NCBI RefSeq assembly: GCF_000412995.1
Contig: NZ_KE332512.1
Span: forward strand, 1,628,694-1,692,693
DNA: 64,000 nt
Origin: Treponema vincentii F0403
GTDB taxonomy: Bacteria; Spirochaetota; Spirochaetia; Treponematales; Treponemataceae
Reading direction: 5' to 3'
A program made the position numbers and the translations under genes. This document shows positions 9,623 through 18,070 of the stretch, one piece after another. The stretch's first letter is position 1, and the number at the start of each line of letters is the position of its first letter. The notes under the pieces are model-generated. The model did not search any database. It was not told the origin of the DNA and worked only from the letters and a program-made list of their open reading frames with translations.

Positions 9623-9711
9623 CGGAAGAGGCAGGAATCGAACCTGCCGTTGCGAATTGTGCAACCAACGGTTTTGAAGACCGCGAAGACCACCAGATCC
9701 CATCAGCTTCC
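9623..9711 (-). tRNA. selC: tRNA-Sec (anticodon UCA)
   Basis: The minus strand folds as a selenocysteine tRNA: GGAAG acceptor start, a six-pair D stem with a four-base loop, the anticodon arm GCGGU-CUUCAAA-ACCGU giving UCA, a long variable arm (GUUGC/GCAAC), the T arm GCAGG-UUCGAUU-CCUGC and discriminator G. The 3' CCA is not encoded. Only the first five acceptor pairs are clear; the inner acceptor positions mismatch (CU opposite CU), which is unusual. It indicates that this organism decodes some UGA codons as selenocysteine. selA, selB, selD and recognisable selenoproteins are not in the window. Confidence 0.9.
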
Positions 9712-9811
9712 ATATAAACAAGAGGAATTAAGCTTCAGTATAAAATGAAATTTTCATTTAAGCAAGCCTATTATTTCAATTCATCGGCAAGTTTTTAATT
9801 TTAATCAACAA

Positions 9812-9831
9812 CCCCGACGCAAGCGTCGGGG
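9812..9831 (-). terminator. GC-rich hairpin, probable terminator
   Basis: CCCCGACG and CGTCGGGG flank a four-base loop. It lies downstream of the pepF-M28 genes on the minus strand and just ahead of tRNA-Sec. The following minus-strand T-run is weak; the plus-strand side has six Ts ten bases on. Confidence 0.5.
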
Positions 9832-9914
9832 TATTAAACTTTTTTCGCTTGTAACACCATATTTAGCGTAAAACCGGATCATAATTGCAAAAAAAATTTG
9901 CAAGCAGTTATGCC

Positions 9915-10811
9915 TTAGTTTAACGATTCTTTTACCACAGCCAGATACCTCAGCATTTTATCAATAAGAACAAATGCTTGAGGCGTGAGCGTTTCACGGC
10001 TATCCTGCGGACTATGCATCCGCTGCCATGTTTGCGGAATAACCGCTGCAAGCGGTGAAGTAACCGGAATATGAGCATTCGTAATAATGCAGTGCTGCAG
10101 CATTTCGGAGCAGGGCATATACCGCATCAGCAGCTCCGCCTCTTTCCGCGGCAGCACGGTGATAACCTGCGCGGTCAATCCGGCGGAAATAAGCCCCGCG
10201 TTATCGCTGTAAGCGGTCGGCAGCGAAAGCCAGCGGCCTCGACACGCGGCGTCGGCATATATGCGGCAGCGCCGGTGAAGGGCGATAAGCGCCGCCGTTT
10301 TCCGTTTATCCCTGCCGTATATCCCCGACTCGGAAAGGATGAGCGTACCCCCGCTGCCGCACATATCAAACACAAAGATGTCATCCCGCTGCATGGAAAG
10401 CGCACGCAGCCCTTGTCCCAAGCGGTACGCGCCTTGGTTCTTAATACTCTCCGCACCCGCTTCTTCGCCGTCGGTAAAGATAATGCGGATATTATGCGCG
10501 TCCCGTTTATGCAGCAGCGTTTTCGCAAACAGCAACAGCTGTACGCAGGCAGCGGAATTATCGTTTGCACCCGGACAGCCGGCGGCACGGTCATAGTGCG
10601 CTATCAGCGTTTTCATCTTAAAACGGGAATCGTATGCGGATTGCCGATATGTAATAACGATGTGGGTTTTATTCTGAAGTGTAACGGTACGGTAGGGAAT
10701 ATTTTGCGCGGACAGCCACGCCGTGATACAGGCGCAGCGGTCTGCCGCCGGTTCTAAAAAAGCGCTGAAAAAAGGCGATGCGATAATCGCCCGAGCTTGT
10801 TCAAGAGTCAC
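9915..10811 (-). CDS. M28-family zinc aminopeptidase-like protein
   Basis: A 298-residue co-catalytic metallopeptidase. The M28 ligand series is visible in order: HYD (LIAHYDRAAG), DN (GANDNSAACV), EE (FTDGEEAGAE), Asp in FDMCGSGG and a late His in MHSPQDS. No signal peptide is seen, so it is probably cytoplasmic. The start is GTG 10811, 19 bases after the pepF stop, without a clear Shine-Dalgarno sequence; translational coupling is likely. Both genes encode peptidases, so the pair suggests a peptide-degradation operon, in which PepF cuts oligopeptides and this enzyme trims N-terminal residues. Substrate preference is unknown. Confidence 0.85.
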   Translation of the reverse strand: MTLEQARAIIASPFFSAFLEPAADRCACITAWLSAQNIPYRTVTLQNKTHIVITYRQSAYDSRFKMKTLIAHYDRAAGCPGANDNSAACVQLLLFAKTLLHKRDAHNIRIIFTDGEEAGAESIKNQGAYRLGQGLRALSMQRDDIFVFDMCGSGGTLILSESGIYGRDKRKTAALIALHRRCRIYADAACRGRWLSLPTAYSDNAGLISAGLTAQVITVLPRKEAELLMRYMPCSEMLQHCIITNAHIPVTSPLAAVIPQTWQRMHSPQDSRETLTPQAFVLIDKMLRYLAVVKESLN

Positions 10812-10830
10812 GGCGGCAGGTAAAAGAGAG

Positions 10831-12663
10831 CTATAGAGCTGCTAGGGCTTTTTCAAGCTCACCGACCAAATGCGCAAAATGCTTACACGCCGCTTCGACA
10901 GGTTCGGGAGAAGCCATATCGACGCCGGCAATCCGCAGCGATTCGATCGGATAGCGGGAACCGCCGGAGGTTAAGAACTTAAAGTAATCCTCCCGTTCCG
11001 CCTTACCGCCCGAACATACCCGCTCGGCAAGAGCAAGCGATGCGGAAATACCGGTCGCATATTTGTACACATAGAACGAATTGTAAAAGTGCGGAATACG
11101 CAAACCTTCAAGATCGCTGCATTCTTCAAAGTGCATCGCGGGGCCGAAGTAAGCAGTCAGCAGCTTGCGGTACTCGCCGCGGAGATTCTCGATAGTAAGC
11201 GGAGTTCCGCCTTCCACAAGCTTATGCGTCATATATTCGTACTCGGCAAACATCGTCTGACGGTAGAGCGTAGCGAGGATATCGGTAACGCGGATACTCA
11301 AGAGGTATGCCCGCATTTTGGGGTCGCTTGTATTTTTTAGCATGGAACGGAACAGCAGCTCTTCGTTAAAGGTGGAGGCAACCTCCGCTTCAAAAATCGT
11401 GTAGTTGTAGCTGAGGAACGGATTGTTCCGCGCCGAATACCACGAATGCATCGAATGCCCGCCTTCATGGACAAGCGTAAAGACATCACGGATAACGTCC
11501 TCTTTATAATTGACCATGATATAAGGATCGCCGTCAAAGCCGCCCCACGAAAAAGCGCCTGAACGCTTGCCTTTATTTTCGTACCGGTCAACCCAGCCGT
11601 TCAAAAGGCCGTTCCTCAGCGTCGTTACGTATTCATCCCCGAGCGGCTGTAACGCTTCGGTAATCATATCAACGGCTTCGTTATACGGGGTATGCCGCCG
11701 TACCTCACCGACTAACGGAACGTACACATCGTAGTGCCGCAGCTCGTCAAGCTTGAGCGATTTTTGCATAAGCTCATAAAAACGATGCAGCGGTTCCAAA
11801 TTTTTGCGGATTGTCCGGATAAGATTGTCGTATACTTCCGTCGGAACCTTATCGGGATAGAGCGCCTGTTCACGGGCGGAACCGTAGCCGCGGATACGGG
11901 CGAGCGCAATATCCTGCTGTACCTGACCGGTATATAAAGATGCGATTGTGTTTTTATACGCATCGAAAGTACCGTAAAATTGCATATACGCTTGCTTGCG
12001 GATATTCCGGTCGGGATTGATTAAGAATTGCAAATATGAAGATTGAGTAAGCTCCTTTGCTCCGTCGGGTGTTTCAATCGAACCGAAGCGGAAGTCTACA
12101 TTGGTAAGCGTCGAAAAGCTGCGGTGTTCGACATCCTGCGATTCCGCTAAAAGCGAAAGAATCTTTTCTTCTTTTTCGCTCAATGTGTGTGCTTTTAATC
12201 TGATCAGTTTTTCGATAAAGACTTTGTACGGAGCAAAAGCCGCCCCTGTTTTTCCTGCAGGATCGATCCAGCTGCGGATGGTCTGTTCGGGGATATCCAG
12301 CAAAGCGGGGATAAACCAACTGGTTTCGGAAGAAAGCTCCGTATCCGCCATCATTGCGAGGGATACTCGTTCGATATTCTTAGGATCGCTTTCGTCTACC
12401 GACTTCATCAAAAAGGCATAATGGCTTGTCTTTTCGGAAATACGGGCTGCCGCTTCCACCGCTTGTAAACAGCCGAGCACCGTTTCGGCGGTCAATTTTT
12501 CAGGCGCGGCAAAGTCCGTTTTGTAGGTTAACACACGGTCTTTTGCAGCAGCGATATCTTTAAGGGATGCATGCCAGTCCGTGTCGTTTGTAAAAAGTTT
12601 GCTCAGATTCCATTGATCGCTTTTTGCGACTTCCGAGCGCAGGGGTACCGTTGAGTTTTTCAT
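10831..12663 (-). CDS. pepF: Oligoendopeptidase F
   Basis: M3B zinc metallopeptidase that cleaves short peptides in the cytoplasm. The 610-residue protein carries HEGGHSMHSW (HExxH zinc site) and the downstream glutamate ligand in TIFEAEVASTFNE, with the helical M3 fold throughout. The usual length is about 600. The start is set at ATG 12663 (MKNSTVPLRSEVAKSDQWNL); an upstream TTG at 12678 would overlap the -10 element. TATAGT sits six bases before the ATG, so the message is probably leaderless. It is divergent from the MFS-HEAT gene with only 23 bases between start codons and is followed by the M28 peptidase. Confidence 0.95.
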   Translation of the reverse strand: MKNSTVPLRSEVAKSDQWNLSKLFTNDTDWHASLKDIAAAKDRVLTYKTDFAAPEKLTAETVLGCLQAVEAAARISEKTSHYAFLMKSVDESDPKNIERVSLAMMADTELSSETSWFIPALLDIPEQTIRSWIDPAGKTGAAFAPYKVFIEKLIRLKAHTLSEKEEKILSLLAESQDVEHRSFSTLTNVDFRFGSIETPDGAKELTQSSYLQFLINPDRNIRKQAYMQFYGTFDAYKNTIASLYTGQVQQDIALARIRGYGSAREQALYPDKVPTEVYDNLIRTIRKNLEPLHRFYELMQKSLKLDELRHYDVYVPLVGEVRRHTPYNEAVDMITEALQPLGDEYVTTLRNGLLNGWVDRYENKGKRSGAFSWGGFDGDPYIMVNYKEDVIRDVFTLVHEGGHSMHSWYSARNNPFLSYNYTIFEAEVASTFNEELLFRSMLKNTSDPKMRAYLLSIRVTDILATLYRQTMFAEYEYMTHKLVEGGTPLTIENLRGEYRKLLTAYFGPAMHFEECSDLEGLRIPHFYNSFYVYKYATGISASLALAERVCSGGKAEREDYFKFLTSGGSRYPIESLRIAGVDMASPEPVEAACKHFAHLVGELEKALAAL

Positions 12664-12692
12664 ACGTTCACTATACAATATGACCGATGAAT
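12651..12692. promoter_or_regulatory. Overlapping divergent promoters of pepF and the MFS gene
   Basis: Plus strand: TTGAGT 12651-12656, 17-base spacer, TACAAT 12674-12679, ATG 12687. Minus strand: TTGCTC 17 bases before TATAGT (12675-12670), ATG 12663. The two -10 boxes share two bases, and each ATG lies six or seven bases from its -10. Confidence 0.55.
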
Positions 12693-14942
12693 GAGCAACT
12701 GTCGACCTATAAAATTAAACAAGGGCGGCGAATCTACGATATTTACAACATCTTCAATTCTTTTTCTTTTGCGCTTGTTACCGGCAATACGATTACCCTT
12801 TATGCGTTGTTTTTAAAAGCGAATACAACGGTCGTCGGCTTATTGACCGCATTTATGTATCTGTCTTTTTTTGCAATTCCGCTCGGTAAACTGATGGTGC
12901 TGCGCTTCAGCATTATGCAAACCTTCGGCATGACATGGCTTTTGCGTACGGTATCGCTGCTGCCCCTCTTGGCAATTCCGTTTCTTGTATCGGCCGGCTA
13001 CGATCAGTATGCGCTTTACTGTCTGCTGCTTGCGGTCGGGCTGTTTAATTTTTTCCGCGGCGTCGGAATGATAGCGAACAATCCCGTTATCAGAATCCTT
13101 GCGCCGGGGAAAGACCGCAGCTCCTATATCGTGCGCCTCTCCTTAATCAATAACCTTGCAGCCTTACTCGCCACCGTTTTACTTGCGTGGCTGCTACGGA
13201 TGGATTCTTCGGTGCGCAGCTACAACCTCGCGAGCATGATCGGTATCCTGCTCGGTTTTATCGCATCTCTGCTGCTGTTTAAAATACCGGAACCTGAGTC
13301 TGCAAAGCCGAACCGTCAAACAAAAAAAAGCACTGCCGCTCCCCGCCAAGGCTCCGCCTTTTTAACGCACATTCGGGATGCATTTAAAGATGCAAATTTC
13401 AGACGGTTTGTATTGGCCTTTTTTATTATCAGCCTCGGCATTGCAATGATCCGCCCGTTTATCATCGTTTACGCAAAAGAGGTTTACGGCAGACAGGACA
13501 GTACGGCAACAATTCTGTCGGTATACTCACTGATTGGAGCGCTCAGCGTCGGCCTTTTGATGCATTTAGTTATCGACCGCATCGGCGCAAAACCGATCTT
13601 CATCATTTTCACTGCGATAAGCGCTCTTTCACTGGTACCTGCGTTTTTTGCTCCGGGACTCGCAAGCGCCGGAATGCTCGGCACTATTTTTCTCATTGCA
13701 TTTACAATGATCAGCAACATCGGCTTTGTCGGGCAGGATAATTCTTCCCAAGCCTATTTTTTCGCTATGGTGCCGGAAGAAGCGCTGATGGATTTAAGTA
13801 TGCTTTATTACTTTGTCCTTGCCATTACCGGCGGCGCAGGTTCCATCCTCGGCGGAACTATCCTCGATCTTTTGCGCGTACAAGGTTTTTCCTACCTGCA
13901 ATCGTATCAAATATTTTTCTTGATAGTCATCGCCATTATCGCAATCGGTATCGTATTTCAACGCAAGCTCTTGAACCTCGGCAGTTACCGCGTTTTTGAA
14001 ACGCTTGCAGTGCTCTTTTCTCCCCGCGATATGAAGGCGCTCAACCTTCTGCACAAATTAGACCGAAGCGAGACTATCGAAACCGAGGAGAAAATCCTCA
14101 ACGAACTCGGCGAAATTGCTTCATCGGTATCCTGCGATCAGCTGCTGCATTACCTTGAATCTCCCCGCTTTACGATTAGGATGAATGCCCTGCGTGCGCT
14201 CTACTCAATGAATACTATCAATTCTAAGGTACGCGATGTAGTGCTGCAAGAGCTTGAACACGGGGAGTTTACCACAGCGCCGCTTGCGGCAAGGATACTC
14301 TCAAAATTCAACGTGCAGCAGGCGGTTGTTCCGTTACGGGCGGCACTCGACAGCAACGACTACTACCTTGCAGGCGAAGCGATGGTTGCCCTTGCACGGC
14401 TTAACGACAGCTATAGCCAGCCGAAAATCGGCACCATCCTTTCGCAAGCGGAAAACCCCGCGCTGATACTGAAAGGAATACGGGCTCTGGAGCTTTTTGA
14501 TGCCGATAATTCACCGATGTTTATTCTGGATATCCTCCGCAGGGAAACTGTTGCCCCGTATATCGAAAATGAAGCGCTGCTCGCGTTGGCATCACTGATG
14601 GGCATCCAAAACGACTTTTATTACATCTTTGAAAAATACCGGAACGAAAAGCAATCGCCTTCTATCTTATTCATCGATATACTCGATGAAATTTTTGAAA
14701 CAAAAAAAACGTCCGATCCCGTGTTAAAGAAAACCGTTATCGATTTTATCCAAGACTATCAATACGACGAAGCCTTTGTACACTGGTTAATCGGATTCGG
14801 TAAAAATAAACTGGGTATACGGTCTGCCCTGCTGGTTGCAGTTGCGCTTGATATCGGACTCATCCATCGGGAAGCATTCCGCTTCTTTTTATCGTTCTGG
14901 GCTATCTGCTTATTCAAAAAACCGGAACTTGCGGAGCGGTAA
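12687..14942 (+). CDS. MFS transporter fused to a C-terminal HEAT-repeat domain
   Basis: Residues about 25-430 contain roughly 11-12 hydrophobic segments in two halves, with a charged central loop (residues about 205-230, rich in Lys and Gln). This is the arrangement of a major-facilitator permease in the inner membrane. Residues about 450-720 are soluble and made of alpha-helical HEAT-like repeats (for example LESPRFTIRMNALRALYS and DSNDYYLAGEAMVALARL), which normally bind proteins. The fusion suggests a transporter with a cytoplasmic docking or regulatory tail. No substrate can be inferred. It is divergent from pepF, with overlapping promoters and a probably leaderless start. Confidence 0.8.
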   Translation: MNEQLSTYKIKQGRRIYDIYNIFNSFSFALVTGNTITLYALFLKANTTVVGLLTAFMYLSFFAIPLGKLMVLRFSIMQTFGMTWLLRTVSLLPLLAIPFLVSAGYDQYALYCLLLAVGLFNFFRGVGMIANNPVIRILAPGKDRSSYIVRLSLINNLAALLATVLLAWLLRMDSSVRSYNLASMIGILLGFIASLLLFKIPEPESAKPNRQTKKSTAAPRQGSAFLTHIRDAFKDANFRRFVLAFFIISLGIAMIRPFIIVYAKEVYGRQDSTATILSVYSLIGALSVGLLMHLVIDRIGAKPIFIIFTAISALSLVPAFFAPGLASAGMLGTIFLIAFTMISNIGFVGQDNSSQAYFFAMVPEEALMDLSMLYYFVLAITGGAGSILGGTILDLLRVQGFSYLQSYQIFFLIVIAIIAIGIVFQRKLLNLGSYRVFETLAVLFSPRDMKALNLLHKLDRSETIETEEKILNELGEIASSVSCDQLLHYLESPRFTIRMNALRALYSMNTINSKVRDVVLQELEHGEFTTAPLAARILSKFNVQQAVVPLRAALDSNDYYLAGEAMVALARLNDSYSQPKIGTILSQAENPALILKGIRALELFDADNSPMFILDILRRETVAPYIENEALLALASLMGIQNDFYYIFEKYRNEKQSPSILFIDILDEIFETKKTSDPVLKKTVIDFIQDYQYDEAFVHWLIGFGKNKLGIRSALLVAVALDIGLIHREAFRFFLSFWAICLFKKPELAER

Positions 14943-14993
14943 TAAAAGAGCTATAAACAGCCGGTACGTTATTGACATTACCAAACACCTTAC

Positions 14994-15022
14994 TTGACAG
15001 AGGAATAGAAAATCGTTATCGT
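14994..15022 (+). promoter_or_regulatory. Putative rpsU promoter
   Basis: TTGACA (14994-14999), 17-base spacer, TATCGT (15017-15022) as a weak -10. It lies in the 125-base gap before rpsU. Confidence 0.4.
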
Positions 15023-15067
15023 ACAAGAAGACACTAAGGATATAATCCATTGGAGGTGATTCTGTAA

Positions 15068-15277
15068 GTGGCAAGTATCGTTATCGATGATTCCGAAAAC
15101 CTTGAAAAAGCGATTAAGCGTTTTAAGCGCCAAGTTGAAAAAGAGGGAATTATCCGCGAGTGGAAAAAGCGCGAATACTATGAAAAGCCGTCTACTATTT
15201 TAAATAGAAAGAAGAAAGCTCTTCAGCGCAAGTTAATGAAAAAAAACCGCAAGTCGTATGATTCAAAGTCATATTAG
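15068..15277 (+). CDS. rpsU: Small ribosomal subunit protein bS21
   Basis: A 69-residue basic protein ([20 protein letters not shown]) of the 30S platform near the anti-Shine-Dalgarno end of 16S rRNA, where it helps initiation. The [21 protein letters not shown] core and the Lys/Arg-rich tail are diagnostic. The start is GTG 15068, chosen because GGAGGTGAT, an almost complete match to the anti-SD sequence, ends seven bases upstream. It appears monocistronic, with its own promoter upstream and a GC hairpin downstream. Length and composition are normal for the family. Confidence 0.96.
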   Translation: MASIVIDDSENLEKAIKRFKRQVEKEGIIREWKKREYYEKPSTILNRKKKALQRKLMKKNRKSYDSKSY

Positions 15278-15293
15278 TCTTTAATAATCAACA

Positions 15294-15328
15294 ACAAGGC
15301 CGATTTAACAATTGTTCATTGGCCTTGT
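15294..15328 (+). terminator. Hairpin downstream of rpsU
   Basis: ACAAGGCC (15294-15301) pairs with GGCCTTGT (15321-15328); the 19-base loop contains an inner AACAATTGTT palindrome. No clear T-run follows, so it may be an attenuating or mRNA-stabilising structure rather than a full terminator. Confidence 0.4.
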
Positions 15329-15427
15329 AATCCTTCTACAAAACAAGCAAATCTTATTATTGTTTTAATCCATAAAATCATCTATACTATCCTCAATTAT
15401 CCTCAAAGAGCATGGAAGGAGCCTATC

Positions 15428-16084
15428 ATGGAATATTCAATAGAAAAGTTTGAAACCGGCTACCTTATGGTCAATACATGGGTATTCCCGCTGAGCGAAA
15501 AAAGCGTTGCCGTAATCGACCCGGGAGGATTAAGCCCCGAATTATCGCAGTATCTATATAAACTTAACCCTACCCATCTTGAAATTATGCTGACGCATGG
15601 GCATTTTGATCACGTGGGCGGCTTACCGGCCTTAGTAAAAAAATACCCCGATTACCGCTTATGGATTCATGAAAAGGATTCCGCATACCTTGGTGCAGCC
15701 GCCACAGCAACGCATTTAAAAAGCTTTGGACCGCTCCATGTCCAGAAACTGATTGAACCGCTGGAAAAAAATCCGCTTCCGGATCCGACGGACTTTTATA
15801 AAGAAGGAGATATTGTAAACGGCTTTACCGTGTTGCATACCCCCGGCCATACGCAAGGTTCCATTTGCCTGTGGAACAAAGAAGCCGGAATCCTCTTTAG
15901 CGGCGATACTCTTTTTTACGGTTCACGCGGCAGAACAGACTTACTTGACGGCAATGAAATGCAGATACATCAGTCGCTCAAGCGACTTTTTAATGAGCTG
16001 CCGGGAAATACGCAGGTGTATCCGGGACACGGTTCGAATACGACTATCGAATTTGAAAAAAAATATCAAAGCCCGTATCTATAA
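15428..16084 (+). CDS. Metallo-beta-lactamase-fold hydrolase, glyoxalase II-like
   Basis: A 218-residue MBL-fold enzyme. LTHGHFDHVGG is the HxHxDH metal motif, HTPGHTQGSICLW supplies the next His, FSGDTLFYGSRGRTDLL the bridging Asp, and VYPGHGSNTTI the final His. The size and the GRTDLL stretch match the YcbL-type small glyoxalase II-like hydrolases that split thioesters such as S-lactoylglutathione or related substrates. GGAAGGAG lies before ATG 15428. The last six bases overlap the convergent serine-hydrolase gene. The exact substrate is not deducible. Confidence 0.9.
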   Translation: MEYSIEKFETGYLMVNTWVFPLSEKSVAVIDPGGLSPELSQYLYKLNPTHLEIMLTHGHFDHVGGLPALVKKYPDYRLWIHEKDSAYLGAAATATHLKSFGPLHVQKLIEPLEKNPLPDPTDFYKEGDIVNGFTVLHTPGHTQGSICLWNKEAGILFSGDTLFYGSRGRTDLLDGNEMQIHQSLKRLFNELPGNTQVYPGHGSNTTIEFEKKYQSPYL

Positions 16085-18070
16085 CCGTACAAGAGCTTGA
16101 AGAATCTGCGTGGCTGTTTCGGTTTTTAGGAAAGCTCGCAAACCGGCAGACTTTTGGGCGCATTGTTTAACGACTTTCATAATCGCCGCAAGGTCATTGA
16201 TATAACCCTGATTGTCAAAAGCGGAAACCTCTTGCAGCATTTGATATTTTTTTTCGGCAAGCTCTATCAGCATATTATCCAGCTGCGCTCGCGTCGGCTG
16301 CCGGAAGGCTTCATAAATAAGCGCCGTTACCGCCCCATACCGCTTCGCCAAATAGTAATCTCCTTCAAATCTGCTGTTACGGGTATTATGCGCGGGAACC
16401 GTATTTTTTGCATTGGTTAATAAAATAATGATAAGATGCTCAACAGGATCGATGAGGGTAAGTGTCCCCGTCCAACCGGTATGCCCGAATGTTCTGATAG
16501 AGGCAAGGGGAGAAAATGCCCAAGCGTATTCCTGAGTGCCCTGCCGCCGCCACCCGAGTCCGATGCTGGAAACAAGGGATTGCTGTGCCGTAAAATATCC
16601 TGCTACTGCAGGATCGAAAAATCGTTTAACACCGTACCCGCCGTTATTCAGCATCACTTGAGCCAAGACCGCAATACTTTCCGCATTGGCAAATAAACCG
16701 GCATGCCCGCTAATTTCTTCCATTGCCGTATATGCTTCAGGATCATGTACCGTGCCGTGAATTAGCTCGGTTGTTTGGGCGGCCTCGATAGCCGTTTGTG
16801 TGCGCGGTTTCGCTTTGATTTCCGTTGCAGCAATCTCATCAAGCGTAAAACCGTGCCGAAGCGGTGTAAAGCAAATTCTGTCCAACCCAAGCGGACGGTA
16901 GAAACTATCGGCGACATATTCATCAAGTCCTATTCCCGTCAATTTTTCAATAATATAAGCAAGCAGCATATAATTGATATCGGAATAAAGCATAGCCGTC
17001 CGCGGCTGATATACAAGCGGTGTTTCCATGATCAAGTCAAAGGTATGCTCGCGGTTGCTTTTTCCCGAAGTTTGTTTAAGCTGCTCTATCTTTTGAGAAT
17101 ACGGGCTGCCGGCGGGAAACCCCGATTGATGGGTTAAAAGATCGAATACCGTAATTTCGGCTTTCCCTTTAATTTTACTTTTTTTATCGTCGGCAAATTG
17201 CGGAAAAAAGCCCTGAACCGTATCGGTTAGCGCAAGCTGCTGTTCGGAAATCAATTTCTGAACGGCAAAATTGACTGCATACATTTTGGTATTGCTGGCA
17301 AGGTCGAACAACGTCTTTTCCGTTACCGGAACACCCTCATCAAGCACATTGCCTGCGTTATCAACCTTGCTTATAACGCCATAAGCACTATTTTTAATCA
17401 TAACGCCGTCTTTAATGATAACCAGCTGCGCTCCGGGAAAGCCGTTTTCCGTTTCTGCGGTCAGTAGTCGATCGACTATTTCAAGTGTTTCCGTCGAATA
17501 CGGCAAATTTTTTTGCTGTTTTTTTGAAACACTTCGCGGATTTGTAGCGGGAAGCGGCTTGATAACGGGGTACGGGATTTTTACCTGCAATGAAGGAGAT
17601 TCTTGTTCTTGGGCACCGCCGCTTTCGGCAGGAACAAGCGCAGAAATATAGAGCATATTCCTACCGTTTTGAATATAAGGGGATGCATCAAAACAAATAG
17701 GCTGATCAATACAGATGGAGTGTGTCGAAATCTTCCGGTTATTGATATATAAATCGAAGGAAGCGAGCCTGTGTGCCCAAAAATAAATCCGTGCTTGTCC
17801 TTTATATGCGGTGAATGCCAGATAATTGTTCGGCAAGATGGAAGCATCATACTCCTCCATAGGAATGGGGAAGGTTTGCTCGGTTTGCATCTGCGCCGTA
17901 TCGGAAAATACCGCTTCAATCATTTCGGCGGTATCGGTAGGCAACAAATCATCGGTTTTACCGGCAGAAATAGAAGCACACCCCGAAAGGCTCAAAAGGA
18001 AGCACGAAATAACAACCGAAATAGCGAACGGCTGAAGGGGGCTTTTATGGGAAAATCGGAAAGGCTTCAT
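16079..18070 (-). CDS. Lipoprotein serine hydrolase of the class C beta-lactamase/PBP-like fold
   Basis: A 663-residue envelope protein. The N-terminus is a lipoprotein signal ending in LSLSGC. Residues about 60-170 form a beta-rich domain, and residues about 200-560 a beta-lactamase-like catalytic domain with SNTK (SxxK), YSDINY (YxN) and GHTGWTG in the place of KTG. This set fits EstB/PBP4*-type esterases or D-amino peptidases more than true resistance beta-lactamases. The start is placed at ATG 18070 with AAGGA eight bases upstream; another ATG at 18079 sits inside that signal. Its 5' end overlaps the SPOR gene, suggesting coupled expression in an envelope operon. Confidence 0.82.
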   Translation of the reverse strand: MKPFRFSHKSPLQPFAISVVISCFLLSLSGCASISAGKTDDLLPTDTAEMIEAVFSDTAQMQTEQTFPIPMEEYDASILPNNYLAFTAYKGQARIYFWAHRLASFDLYINNRKISTHSICIDQPICFDASPYIQNGRNMLYISALVPAESGGAQEQESPSLQVKIPYPVIKPLPATNPRSVSKKQQKNLPYSTETLEIVDRLLTAETENGFPGAQLVIIKDGVMIKNSAYGVISKVDNAGNVLDEGVPVTEKTLFDLASNTKMYAVNFAVQKLISEQQLALTDTVQGFFPQFADDKKSKIKGKAEITVFDLLTHQSGFPAGSPYSQKIEQLKQTSGKSNREHTFDLIMETPLVYQPRTAMLYSDINYMLLAYIIEKLTGIGLDEYVADSFYRPLGLDRICFTPLRHGFTLDEIAATEIKAKPRTQTAIEAAQTTELIHGTVHDPEAYTAMEEISGHAGLFANAESIAVLAQVMLNNGGYGVKRFFDPAVAGYFTAQQSLVSSIGLGWRRQGTQEYAWAFSPLASIRTFGHTGWTGTLTLIDPVEHLIIILLTNAKNTVPAHNTRNSRFEGDYYLAKRYGAVTALIYEAFRQPTRAQLDNMLIELAEKKYQMLQEVSAFDNQGYINDLAAIMKVVKQCAQKSAGLRAFLKTETATQILQALVRL

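Noticed and set aside
9601-9693. Longer N-terminus for the sigma-54 activator
   Set aside because: It would translate through the tRNA-Sec gene; GTG 9600 has GGAGG at the right distance.
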